Shown here in pieces: positions 43,624 through 52,360 of a DNA stretch of 64,000 nucleotides. The stretch lies in the NCBI GenBank assembly GCA_016710265.1, contig JADJJL010000003.1, forward strand, positions 474,501-538,500, written 5' to 3'. The DNA is from Saprospiraceae bacterium (GTDB taxonomy: Bacteria; Bacteroidota; Bacteroidia; Chitinophagales; Saprospiraceae). Below the pieces are notes generated by a model. It was given only the letters and a program-made list of their open reading frames with translations, did not search any database and was not told the origin of the DNA. Each line of letters opens with the position of its first letter. The first letter of the stretch is position 1. Made by a program: the position numbers and the translations under genes.

Positions 43624-46177
43624 GATTGATGAAATATTCAATTATTACAAGACCAGCTTAGATGGCTTGTCTTCCGATGAAGTAAAGAACAGATTAGCAA
43701 AAAATGGTCCCAATGTTATATCCAGTTCAAAAAAGCACTCTCCATTTTGGATGTTTTTTAATCAATTTAAAGATGTAATCATTTTTATTTTAATGATTGC
43801 CGCATTGGTGTCAGGTTTGATTGGAGACTGGACTGATTCCATCATTATCATTTCCATCGTCATTATCAATGCGATCGTAGGTTTTGTTCAAGAATATAAC
43901 GCAGACAAGGCTTTGGAAGCACTGAAAAAAATGTCTGTACTTCATTCAAAAGTTGTTCGGGAAGGAATAATAGAAGAGATTCTTTCAGTATCTTTGGTCG
44001 TAGGTGATTTGGTGATCTTGGAGGCAGGAAATTCAGTACCGGCCGATCTCAGATTGGTGGAAGTAAATAGTCTTCGGATCGATGAATCCTCTTTGACTGG
44101 GGAATCAGAAAATGTATTAAAAAACTCCGATCCAATGGAAGATGAGCAAGCTGCTTTGGCAGATCGCTTAAACATGACTTATAAGGGTTCTATGGTGACC
44201 AATGGTCGAGCAAAGGGAATTGTGACCGCCATTGGGATGGATACAGAATTGGGTAAAATTGCTTCTATGCTTCAAGTGGAAGAAACAGACACTCCTCTGA
44301 AGATTCGAATGAAAAAATTTGGCAAAAATCTGTCTTATTTTATCATCCTTATTTGCTTAATTCTTTTTGGCGTTGGTGTTTTACGAGGTGAAGATGTCAT
44401 GGTGATGTTATTACTTTCTATAAGCCTTGCGGTAGCTGCAATCCCTGAAGCACTGCCTGCTTTGATGACGGTTTCTTTGGCCAAAGGAGCCAAAAGGATG
44501 GTGCGAAAAAATGCTCTGATTAGAAAACTGCCTGCGGTGGAAACGCTTGGTTCGGTTTCTATTATTTGTACCGACAAAACAGGCACCCTCACCATGAATA
44601 AAATGAAGCTCATCCATCATTTTGATACCGGGGATGCTCTTCCCAACGAACCATCTGTCTTATGGCTAGGGATTGCTTTAAACCACGATTTGGTAATTGA
44701 TACAGATCATAAGCTAAAGGGAGACGCAACGGAATTGGCCATGGTGGAGGAATTTGTAGATCGTTTTGAATCTTCACAATTGGATAAAACATTGCAACTA
44801 TATCCAAGAGTGGCAGAAATTCCGTTTGATTCAGTGAGAAAATGTATGAGCACCATTCATAAATTCGATGATCGATTTTTGGTCATCACCAAGGGTGCGA
44901 TAGAATCTATTTTGAAAAATTCAATTCAAAATTTTGTCCATGCATCTGAAATTACTTCTCTGGCCAACCAGTGGGCAAAAACAGGACATCGAGTGATTGC
45001 ATTTGCATTTAAAATTGTAGAGCAAATACCAGAAGCTGATCAAATGGCTTCCCTTGAGAAGGACTTGATCCCTTGTGGTTTGATGGCCATGATGGATCCA
45101 CCGCGTTTTGAAGTCAAAGAGGCTATTGCAGAATGTAAGAAAGCTGGAGTGAGGACTATCATGATCACCGGAGATCATCTTTTGACTGCACAAGCCATCG
45201 CCAGCGAAATTGGATTGTTGATGGAAGATGGTGAATCTATGACTGGCAAAGAAATGGCCTTGATGAGCGATGAAGATTTTTCAAATAAAATTGAAAAATG
45301 TGTGGTCTACGCCAGGGTTTCTCCTGAGCAAAAATTGAAAATTATCAATGCCTTAAAGAAGAAAGGATATTTTGTAGCAATGACAGGTGATGGTGTCAAC
45401 GATGCACCCTCTTTAAAAGCCGCAGACATCGGAGTGGCCATGGGTATCAATGGCACCGATGTAAGCAAGGAAGCTTCGGACATGGTCCTCTTGGATGATC
45501 GATTTAATACGATCGTCAGTGCCATTAAAGAAGGTCGAAGAATTTATGACAACATCCGTAAATTTGTCAAGTACATTATGACCTGCAACAGTGCCGAAAT
45601 CTGGACCTTGTTTTTAGCACCTCTTCTTGGACTTCCTATTCCATTACTACCGGTACACATCTTATGGATTAATCTGGTCACGGATGGACTTCCCGGTCTT
45701 GCACTCGCAGGAGAAAAGTCTGAACCTGATACCATGCTCAGACCACCGAGACCTGCTCAAGAGAGCTTGTTTGCAGAAGGGGTTGGTTGGCACATTCTTT
45801 GGGTTGGAATTCTAATGGCTGGACTTACTTTGGCGGTACAAGCATGGTGTGTGCATCATCAAGTATCCAATTGGCAGACGATGGTTTTTACTGTTTTGGC
45901 ATTTACTCAGTTGGCGCATGCTCTCTCCATTCGAGGGGAAAGAACTTATCTTTTTATTCAGGGAATTTTTTCCAATAAAATGATGATATTTTCAGTCGTT
46001 CTTACTTTTTTATTACAGATGTTTGTAATTTATCATCCGTGGATGAATGAAATTTTTAAAACCAAACCATTGAGCTTTTATCAGCTCTTGTCTTGTATTG
46101 CTGTTGCTGCTATTTTATTCCATGCAGTAGAATTTGAAAAATGGATAAGGTTAAAAATTAAAAAAAATTATGTTTAA
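43604..46177 (+). CDS. P-type Ca2+-transporting ATPase (P2A-like)
   Basis: 857 residues from GTG 43604; a TTG at 43592 would add four residues, and no in-frame ATG is near. Both starts lie inside the end of the Na/Pi gene, so translation is probably coupled. All P-type motifs are present: TGES in the actuator domain, the phosphorylated Asp in CTDKTGTLTMNK (codon at 44573), KGA in the nucleotide domain, and TGDGVNDAPSLKAADIG. Ion-site residues match the SERCA-type pattern: PEALP in M4, NSAEIW in M5 and NLVTDGLP in M6, pointing to Ca2+ export, though Mg2+/Na+ or other cations cannot be excluded. Confidence 0.92.
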   Translation: MHPPQLKIDEIFNYYKTSLDGLSSDEVKNRLAKNGPNVISSSKKHSPFWMFFNQFKDVIIFILMIAALVSGLIGDWTDSIIIISIVIINAIVGFVQEYNADKALEALKKMSVLHSKVVREGIIEEILSVSLVVGDLVILEAGNSVPADLRLVEVNSLRIDESSLTGESENVLKNSDPMEDEQAALADRLNMTYKGSMVTNGRAKGIVTAIGMDTELGKIASMLQVEETDTPLKIRMKKFGKNLSYFIILICLILFGVGVLRGEDVMVMLLLSISLAVAAIPEALPALMTVSLAKGAKRMVRKNALIRKLPAVETLGSVSIICTDKTGTLTMNKMKLIHHFDTGDALPNEPSVLWLGIALNHDLVIDTDHKLKGDATELAMVEEFVDRFESSQLDKTLQLYPRVAEIPFDSVRKCMSTIHKFDDRFLVITKGAIESILKNSIQNFVHASEITSLANQWAKTGHRVIAFAFKIVEQIPEADQMASLEKDLIPCGLMAMMDPPRFEVKEAIAECKKAGVRTIMITGDHLLTAQAIASEIGLLMEDGESMTGKEMALMSDEDFSNKIEKCVVYARVSPEQKLKIINALKKKGYFVAMTGDGVNDAPSLKAADIGVAMGINGTDVSKEASDMVLLDDRFNTIVSAIKEGRRIYDNIRKFVKYIMTCNSAEIWTLFLAPLLGLPIPLLPVHILWINLVTDGLPGLALAGEKSEPDTMLRPPRPAQESLFAEGVGWHILWVGILMAGLTLAVQAWCVHHQVSNWQTMVFTVLAFTQLAHALSIRGERTYLFIQGIFSNKMMIFSVVLTFLLQMFVIYHPWMNEIFKTKPLSFYQLLSCIAVAAILFHAVEFEKWIRLKIKKNYV

Positions 46178-46189
46178 AAAATAAATCGC

Positions 46190-46882
46190 ATGATTCAAAA
46201 ACCTACAATTATATTTCTGCATGGAGCTTTGGGTTCAGCAGTACAGTTGGATGATTTGGCCAATTTGATGAGAGAAAATAATGATGTGCACGTGCTTGAT
46301 TTTTTAGGACACGGCAAGCAAAATCTTTTAAGCGGAAAATTAAGTGTGGAATTGCTTTGCACACAACTAGAAGAATATATTTCAAATCACCAACTTGTTT
46401 CTCCCTTGATTTTTGGATATAGTCTGGGTGGATATGTGGCACTTTGTACTTCGCATAGACATCCGAAGTCCATTGGTAAAATTATTTGTCTGGGAACAAA
46501 ATTTGCATGGAACCCTCAAGTGGTGAATGAACAATTTGGTTTTTTGGATCCAGAAAAAATTAAATCAGAAATGCCTGGATTTGCTGCAGGATTAAAGGAA
46601 TTGCATGGAGAGAAATGGGAGATTTTAACCCAACAAACTTTTGGCCTTGTCCAAAGTTTGGCAAAGAATTCGTTGTTAAATGAATTGACCCTTTCTAAAA
46701 TTCAAATTCCTGTTTGCATCATGAGAGGGGAAAAAGATAAAATGGTCAGTGAAGAAGAAAGTGTCCAAACTGCTGCTCATATTGCTCTTGGAAAATATTT
46801 TTGTTTGGCTAATACGCCACATCATTTGGAAAAAGTGGATGTGATAATGCTGAAAGAAAAGATACAGGAATTTTTTGACTAA
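46190..46882 (+). CDS. Alpha/beta hydrolase
   Basis: 230 residues. FLHGALGSAVQLDDL is the oxyanion-loop segment, FGYSLGGYVAL the nucleophile elbow with catalytic Ser, GEKDKMVSEEES carries the likely Asp and NTPHHLEKVD the His. Size and the N-terminal motif are similar to MenH-like and bioH-like hydrolases, but nothing fixes the substrate. It starts 12 bp after the ATPase gene and is the last gene of this plus-strand run before a repeat block. Confidence 0.85.
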   Translation: MIQKPTIIFLHGALGSAVQLDDLANLMRENNDVHVLDFLGHGKQNLLSGKLSVELLCTQLEEYISNHQLVSPLIFGYSLGGYVALCTSHRHPKSIGKIICLGTKFAWNPQVVNEQFGFLDPEKIKSEMPGFAAGLKELHGEKWEILTQQTFGLVQSLAKNSLLNELTLSKIQIPVCIMRGEKDKMVSEEESVQTAAHIALGKYFCLANTPHHLEKVDVIMLKEKIQEFFD

Positions 46883-46917
46883 TAAATTTTAAAGTTTCTC
46901 AATATTCGATCCTATTC

Positions 46918-47278
46918 ATGCAGAAGTTTCAACGCAGTTGCAAACTGCGTGATATATTGTATCGCAGTTGCAAACTGCGACAAACAGGGAAATATTGTTA
47001 ATTGATTTATTACCTGCCGCATTGGTTAGCAATGCGGTTCAGCCCTTATTGCGCCTGACCCGGCGCAATTGCTTCGCATCAGGACCTCATAGTCGAAGTA
47101 ACGCCACGGCGTCATAAATCTGCGACTTCGATCCAATATGTAAAGAAGTCTGCGACTTCAATCTTATGTAGACAGAAGTTTCAACGCAGTTGCAAATTTA
47201 TACCGCCAAAGTCGGTACTGCGTGATATATTGTATCGCAGCTACAAATTTATACCGCCAAAGGCTTTACTACGACAAA
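46918..47278. repeat. Block of nested palindromic repeats
   Basis: Copy 1 (46918-46985) contains two hairpins of the type GCAGTTGCAAACTGC separated by GATATATTGTATC. Copy 2 (47167-47278) repeats the same order, but each hairpin loop is interrupted by ATTTATACCGCCAAAG plus a few bases, which itself carries a small CCGCC...GG palindrome. Between the copies are a GCAATGCGG/CCGGCGCAATTGC palindrome cluster, and AACGCCACGGCGTCATAAAT inside AGTCGAAGT/ACTTCGAT arms. No coding capacity. The block fills the gap between two genes. Confidence 0.75.
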
Positions 47279-47313
47279 CGTTGGCATTCTATAATAGAAT
47301 GTTATACCCAATT

Positions 47314-47361
47314 GTTGGCGCATGTGGAACTTGTCCTGCTTATTTAGCGGGAACTTGTGCC
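47314..47361. repeat. Extended copy of the GTTGGCGCA palindrome with an inner insertion
   Basis: Related to 6871-6896, but with an extra CCTGCTTATTTAGCG and a second copy of GGAACTTGT (47326-47334 and 47350-47358). The inserted part with its flanking G bases is itself a small palindrome (CCTGCT...AGCGGG). This looks like insertion of one mini-palindrome into another, with a 9-bp duplication. Confidence 0.65.
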
Positions 47362-47376
47362 TTTCAATATTTCCTT

Positions 47377-48753
47377 TTAAATTTTCCCTAAAGCCTTATC
47401 CAAATCCACTTTCGCCATGATCAACTGAAACTGAGCATCCAAAATATTGGCTTGTGCCTGATAAAGATCTCTTTCAGATTGGGTGATTTCAAGAGAAGAA
47501 CCAATACCCTCTTTAAATTTAATATTGCTAGTGCGATAAATCTTATCGGCGAGAGCCAATGATTTCTTACGAGTTTCTAAGGTATTGAGCGCATTGAGAT
47601 ATTGCGTGCGAGCATTGTTGTATTCTAACCCCACAGCTCTTTCAAATTCTGCCAATTGCATTCCCGTTTTATTGGATACCGTTTTTGCTCTCCTGATTTT
47701 TGCTTTTCTATCAAAACCATCAAAAATAGGAACATTTAAATTAAGTCCTACGATTGAAGTTGGAAACCACGGATTTTCTTTACTGTCAAAAAGATTATTG
47801 CGCTGCAATACTTCCTGATGTGTGGCAAATCCAGTAAGTGAAGGAAAGTAAGACGCTTTGTATCTCTTGACATTGATATCTGCCAGGCGTTTGGCCTGTT
47901 CGATCACCTGATATTCTGCACGGGAAGATGCATTTATTTTGATGGATGGATCCATCACTTCTGCATACGATTGATTGAGAATCTCGTCGATATTTTGAGT
48001 TTGCACCAATTCATTTTCCAATGGATAGGACATTTGAAATTTAAGCAAATTCAAAGTGAATTCTGCGAGTCGCTGCAACTTTTCTTTTTCTGCTTTTAGA
48101 TTTTGTAAAGACAATTCGATTCTTTCTACATCCAATTGTTCTGCAAATCCAACTTTAAAAACTTGCTGCATTTCTTGGTAGACCTTTTCAAGGTTGCTGA
48201 TGTTTTTATCCAGAACACTGATGTTTTCTTTGACAGAAAGGGCTGTAAGGTATGCCTTGGTCACCTGATACCTTACGTCAGTTTCAGATTGGTGAATCTG
48301 GCGTTGGATCAGTTCTGCATATAATTTTTGAGCTTTCAAACCCACAAAGAAGCTCCCATCAAAAATCAGAGCATTGAGTTGTAAGCCAGCTGTTAAATTG
48401 TTTTTCAAACCAAACTGAGCAGGAAAACCGCTGCCAAAGTCGATGGTTCTATCAGGAATCACATTTTCTTTGAAGAGGACACCGTAAATCGCAGGAGAGA
48501 TAAAGTCTGGAAGAATGTTGGTCGGAATGTTGATATAATAATTATAACCAAGGCTACCGGTAATTTTAGGCATCCCGATGGCATAATATTCCAACACCTG
48601 GTCTTTGGCATCCTGAACATCTAATTTTTGGATGGCAAGACTCTTGCTGTTTTCTTGTCCATACTTTACAGCCTGTTCCAGAGAAAATGTGTTTTGAGCA
48701 ATAAGGAGGGATCCTGATAAATGTAGGATTAAAATTAAAGTCTGCTTAGTCAT
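47377..48753 (-). CDS. TolC-family outer-membrane efflux protein
   Basis: 458 residues with a short signal peptide ending LIAQ. It shows the duplicated helical-hairpin design of TolC: NTFSLEQAVKYGQENSKSLA at the start, a long heptad-rich helix (LSLQNLKAEKEKLQRLAEFT) in the middle, and the second half repeating the pattern, ending ANILDAQFQLIMAKVDLDKA. FPSLTGFATHQEV and IVGLNLNVPIFDGFDRKAK are the beta-barrel strands of the second repeat. It should form the outer-membrane channel of an RND or ABC exporter, but the inner-membrane and adaptor genes are not downstream here; the following DNA is the repeat block. Confidence 0.88.
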   Translation of the reverse strand: MTKQTLILILHLSGSLLIAQNTFSLEQAVKYGQENSKSLAIQKLDVQDAKDQVLEYYAIGMPKITGSLGYNYYINIPTNILPDFISPAIYGVLFKENVIPDRTIDFGSGFPAQFGLKNNLTAGLQLNALIFDGSFFVGLKAQKLYAELIQRQIHQSETDVRYQVTKAYLTALSVKENISVLDKNISNLEKVYQEMQQVFKVGFAEQLDVERIELSLQNLKAEKEKLQRLAEFTLNLLKFQMSYPLENELVQTQNIDEILNQSYAEVMDPSIKINASSRAEYQVIEQAKRLADINVKRYKASYFPSLTGFATHQEVLQRNNLFDSKENPWFPTSIVGLNLNVPIFDGFDRKAKIRRAKTVSNKTGMQLAEFERAVGLEYNNARTQYLNALNTLETRKKSLALADKIYRTSNIKFKEGIGSSLEITQSERDLYQAQANILDAQFQLIMAKVDLDKALGKI

Positions 48754-48993
48754 TGGATTAAAATTGGGGCAAGGTTTCCGAATTTATAAAAAATTGAATT
48801 ACTAGCATGTAATTAAAGCGATTCTAACAATCAAAGCTATCATTTGTTAGTTAGGGCTTTCAAATTATTGCAAATGATATCCTAATTATTCAATTTCTAT
48901 GGTTCATAGGATAAACAGACTAGTATTTTGAAGCGGATTTTGTCCTGAAACTCTTAATTGCAACTTTTTAGGATTTGAAGTTTTATTGAATCT

Positions 48994-49326
48994 ATGATTT
49001 TTAAAACCAGTTTACTTGCCTTTGTGGGAATGATTTTGTTTAGCATGGTTCAATGTTCGGAATCAAAGCAGTCCAGCGAAACCGGAGAGAGCATTTACAG
49101 AAAGTATTGTGTCACCTGTCATGGAATCAAAGGGGATCTTAAGACCAATGGCGCGATAGATCTAAACCACTCAGTGTTAGGACTTGATGAGCGTGTTTTG
49201 GTCATCACTGAAGGTAGAAATACCATGACTAGTTTTAGGGGTACACTCACAGACGAGCAAATAAAAATGGTGGCTCAATTCACCATGGGCTTTACAAATG
49301 AAAAAAGTGGATCTGAGCAGAAATAA
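48994..49326 (+). CDS. Small c-type cytochrome lipoprotein
   Basis: 110 residues. Lipoprotein signal with lipobox SMVQC; heme-binding motif CVTCHG shortly after; the Met of NTMTSFRGTL is the probable sixth heme ligand. A single-heme class I cytochrome anchored in the envelope that should pass electrons to a terminal acceptor. Its last 29 bp overlap the start of the next gene, implying cotranslation. Confidence 0.87.
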   Translation: MIFKTSLLAFVGMILFSMVQCSESKQSSETGESIYRKYCVTCHGIKGDLKTNGAIDLNHSVLGLDERVLVITEGRNTMTSFRGTLTDEQIKMVAQFTMGFTNEKSGSEQK

Positions 49327-50167
49327 AATTCTGATCACTGGAGCCAAGGGTTTTGTGGGTTCCAGACTTTCAAATGTTTTGGAGGAAATGTACCCAAATC
49401 AAGTTTTATTAATGGCTCATTCTGAGCTGCCCGCTCATAAAACAGACGCATGGTTTCAGGCAGATTTATTGGATCCAGATTCTTATGAGGAAGTATTACC
49501 CACAGTTAAAACGGTCATACATCTTGCACAATTAAACGATGCATTTACCCAGAGTTCAGATCGTTTTTTTGAACATCAGCAAAAATTGACGGAGAATTTA
49601 ATTCACAGTTGCATTGCTTTTGGTGTAGAGGAATTTATCTTTTTAAGTTCACTATCAACTACGCTACGAACCCCTGATCCAAGGGTTTTTAGCGATGAAG
49701 GAAGCCAATCGCCCTGGTTACCTACTGCCTTTGCAAAATCAAAATACAAAGAAGAATTGCTGATTAAAAAAGCAGAAGCAGAAGGCTTAAAAGTACTAAT
49801 CTTCTATGTAGCTCCTCTCGTGGAAAAACAGGAAAATGAGGATGGTGGATCTGGAAAATCGAACTTAATACCGGTTTCTGAAATTCATTATAATGTCCAT
49901 GTATTAAACCAAAATATTGTTCGGGCCATATCCTCTAATTGGTGGGGAGAAAGACTACTTTTTGCTAAAGAAAAGACTGGTAAATCTAATTTTTCGGAAT
50001 TAAAAGAAAGAAATGAAGTTTCAATTTATTCAAAATTAAAAGAGAATTTTTTTAGACTTTTTAAAAGTTTTTCAAGCTATTCTAAAACGGAAGCAGCGTT
50101 TCTTCAGACTCAATCGTTTTCATTACAATGTCAAAAAACCCTAAATCTGCTTTCCATTTTCAATTAG
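49298..50167 (+). CDS. SDR-family NAD-dependent epimerase/dehydratase-like protein
   Basis: 289 residues. The N-terminal Rossmann motif ITGAKGFVGSRL is intact and LSSLSTTLRT corresponds to the catalytic Ser segment. Where extended SDRs have YxxxK, this protein reads AFAKSKYKEELL: the Lys is present but the catalytic Tyr position appears to be Phe. The next Tyr is three residues beyond the Ser, too far to align without a gap. It may bind NAD(H) without classic catalysis. The final ~90 residues are short and divergent. Starts inside the cytochrome gene. Confidence 0.78.
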   Translation: MKKVDLSRNKILITGAKGFVGSRLSNVLEEMYPNQVLLMAHSELPAHKTDAWFQADLLDPDSYEEVLPTVKTVIHLAQLNDAFTQSSDRFFEHQQKLTENLIHSCIAFGVEEFIFLSSLSTTLRTPDPRVFSDEGSQSPWLPTAFAKSKYKEELLIKKAEAEGLKVLIFYVAPLVEKQENEDGGSGKSNLIPVSEIHYNVHVLNQNIVRAISSNWWGERLLFAKEKTGKSNFSELKERNEVSIYSKLKENFFRLFKSFSSYSKTEAAFLQTQSFSLQCQKTLNLLSIFN

Positions 50168-50334
50168 TATTTTGTTGAAGAAATTCGGTCTTTTGGGTAA
50201 CATTAATTTATTTTATATCTATAATTATCTTATTATTAAATACTTATTTAAAAAATCAATTTTTACTTAAAATAATACTCAAACAAGTCTATAAAAGCTT
50301 GTATTTTCGCGATAAATATCAAAACAAATTAAAT

Positions 50335-52185
50335 ATGAAAAGACTATTACTATTTTCCGTTTTTTGTACACTTGTGATGGGCCTTTCCGCTCAAAAGATC
50401 GTTACCAGGGTAAATGCACCGGTTGCATTGGCAGGATCTAAAGTTTTTGTAGCTGCTGCTTTTGGAGCAGATATAACAGCCAGTGTTTTAACCGCTGATG
50501 CTGCATGTGGAACTCCTAGCATAGCATGTACTGCTTTAACCAATCCTGCTGATATCGCAGGTAAAATCGCTTTGATTGACAGAGGAACTTGTTCTTTTGA
50601 TCAAAAATGTCTAAATGCTCAAAATGCAGGTGCTGTTGGAGTTATTGTTTTTAACAACATTGCAGGTGCTGTGCCTTTTGGTATGGGTGTTGCCACCCAA
50701 GCCATTGCAGACCAAATCACAATTCCATGTGTCATGATGACTTTTGAAGATGGTGTGGCACTTAAAGCAGCTTGTGCTGCTGGAGAAACCATTAACATTA
50801 CAATTGGATCTTTACCTAAACAACCAAATGACTTGGCCATTTATACCAATGTATTGCCAAATTATGCGGAGACTTATGTGTTCAACCCACAATGGGGTGC
50901 AGTTCCTAACAGAGAAATTAACACAGCTGGAGATTTCTTTTTCCAGCCGGGTGCATTTTTTAGGAATGAGGGTACAGAAACCATCAACAATATCAATGTA
51001 TCCTTCGAATTAAAAAAAGGTGCCAATGTGCTCAGCACCCAAACTACCACTGACAATGTTAGTTTAGAGGTTGATTCAGTAGCTGGATTAATTGTTGAAG
51101 GTTTTGATTTCAGTACTTTGACAAACGATGACTCAAGACTAGGCAGATATGATGTGAAGTATGAAGTTAAAAATGATCAACCAGATCCTCTTGATGGAGA
51201 CAATAAGTACTCCACTTACATGAACATTACTTCTAATATTTATTCCAAATGTCGTTTTAATACGGCCACTAAAACTCCGCTAGCTGCTCAGTTTTGGGGA
51301 GGTGGTACAGATTATCGCGAATTACTTTCACCGATTAATTTACGCGCTGCAAAAGGAGCAACAATTGATAGCTTGTTTACGATGATAGCTTCAAACGAGC
51401 CATTGGCTAGTGTATTTATCGAAGGAAGAATTTATAAATTCAATGACATCAACGGTGATGGTGACGTCACAAGCGATGAATTAGAGTTGGTTGCCATTGG
51501 AGCCTATTCTTTTCCTGGTGATTTTGCAGGTACTCAAGGAGTGGTTAGGTTTGGTTTAGATGATTTAGTGGGAGATCCGAACGATCCATACATGGTGGAA
51601 GATGATAACACGCTATATTTTGCGAGTGTATCTTATCCAGGTGGATCCAATACTTTTTTCAATGGTTATGACATTGAGTTTACTCAAAGGTCTTACTTTA
51701 ATTTGAAAGAATCTATCATGGAATTGGACATCACGGATTATCCTTACCTTTCAGTAAGAACCCAAGATGCTACTACTGGTGGACCAGATATGTCAACTGC
51801 TGGTTTATTCTATGTAGATGCAAACGGTGATGGTGCAGCACAAGATCAGGAAATAGCATTTTTTGCTCCAACGCTTGCAATTGAAATCAATTATCCTATA
51901 GTTAATACCAAAGACATCAGCGGTGATTTAGAGGTAAAATTGGAGTTAAGCCCAGTTCCTGCCAAAGATGTTTTAGTTGCTAGCTTTAGCTTGGATGAGG
52001 CCAGTAAGGTCAATTACCAAATCATTGCTGCCAACGGAAACGTAGTTTTCAATCAGTACGATAAAGTAGCTGCTAAAGACTTTACCACTACATTTAATTT
52101 AAATGGATTGGCTGCAGGTACATATTACTTAAAGATCAATACTGACAAAGGCTTTACTAAAAAAGCTTTTGTGAAAGTGAATTAA
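50335..52185 (+). CDS. Secreted PA-domain protein with EF-hand-like loops and T9SS tail, copy 1
   Basis: 616 residues from ATG 50335 (MKRLLLFSVFCTLVMGLSAQ, a clean signal peptide); an upstream TTG at 50299 is discarded. A protease-associated (PA) domain covers ~residues 65-165 (GKIALIDRGTCSFDQKCLNA). No protease domain follows. A central beta-rich region has repeated strands (GRYDVKYEVKNDQPDPLDGD). Two 12-residue loops fit calcium-binding EF-hand/dockerin spacing: DINGDGDVTSDE and DANGDGAAQDQE. The T9SS type A sorting domain starts at LELSPVPAKD. Six Cys sit in the PA part. First of four tandem copies; surface-exposed, function unknown, possibly protein or peptide binding. Confidence 0.85.
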   Translation: MKRLLLFSVFCTLVMGLSAQKIVTRVNAPVALAGSKVFVAAAFGADITASVLTADAACGTPSIACTALTNPADIAGKIALIDRGTCSFDQKCLNAQNAGAVGVIVFNNIAGAVPFGMGVATQAIADQITIPCVMMTFEDGVALKAACAAGETINITIGSLPKQPNDLAIYTNVLPNYAETYVFNPQWGAVPNREINTAGDFFFQPGAFFRNEGTETINNINVSFELKKGANVLSTQTTTDNVSLEVDSVAGLIVEGFDFSTLTNDDSRLGRYDVKYEVKNDQPDPLDGDNKYSTYMNITSNIYSKCRFNTATKTPLAAQFWGGGTDYRELLSPINLRAAKGATIDSLFTMIASNEPLASVFIEGRIYKFNDINGDGDVTSDELELVAIGAYSFPGDFAGTQGVVRFGLDDLVGDPNDPYMVEDDNTLYFASVSYPGGSNTFFNGYDIEFTQRSYFNLKESIMELDITDYPYLSVRTQDATTGGPDMSTAGLFYVDANGDGAAQDQEIAFFAPTLAIEINYPIVNTKDISGDLEVKLELSPVPAKDVLVASFSLDEASKVNYQIIAANGNVVFNQYDKVAAKDFTTTFNLNGLAAGTYYLKINTDKGFTKKAFVKVN

Positions 52186-52208
52186 TATTAACATTCATTA
52201 GAATTAGA

Positions 52209-52244
52209 CCCTCATCAAAACAATCTTTTGATGGGGGTTTTTTT
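52209..52244 (+). terminator. Intrinsic terminator after PA-protein copy 1
   Basis: 12-bp arms CCCTCATCAAAA and TTTTGATGGGGG (one G.U) with a 5-nt loop, followed by seven Ts, 24 bp past the stop codon. Strong terminator by form. Confidence 0.9.
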
Positions 52245-52289
52245 ATTAGCAGCGTTTTACAATCAGATTCGTTTTACATTGAAGGACCC

Positions 52290-52317
52290 TTTGTATCGTA
52301 TAATATAATTAGCTTTG
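52290..52317 (+). promoter_or_regulatory. Probable promoter of PA-protein copy 2
   Basis: TTTG at 52290-52293 and TAGCTTTG at 52310-52317, spacing 16 bp, match the Bacteroidota -33/-7 pattern with slightly short spacing. It lies 43 bp before the ATG and after the terminator of copy 1, so copy 2 appears to be transcribed separately. Confidence 0.5.
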
Positions 52318-52360
52318 TTGGCTGTTAATTTTCAAAATTTCAAACCATAAAATTTCGCAT

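Noticed and set aside
46918..47278. Possible CRISPR array
   Set aside because: The repeats are irregular in spacing, differ by internal insertions and are palindromic units, with no unique spacers of constant length and no cas genes.
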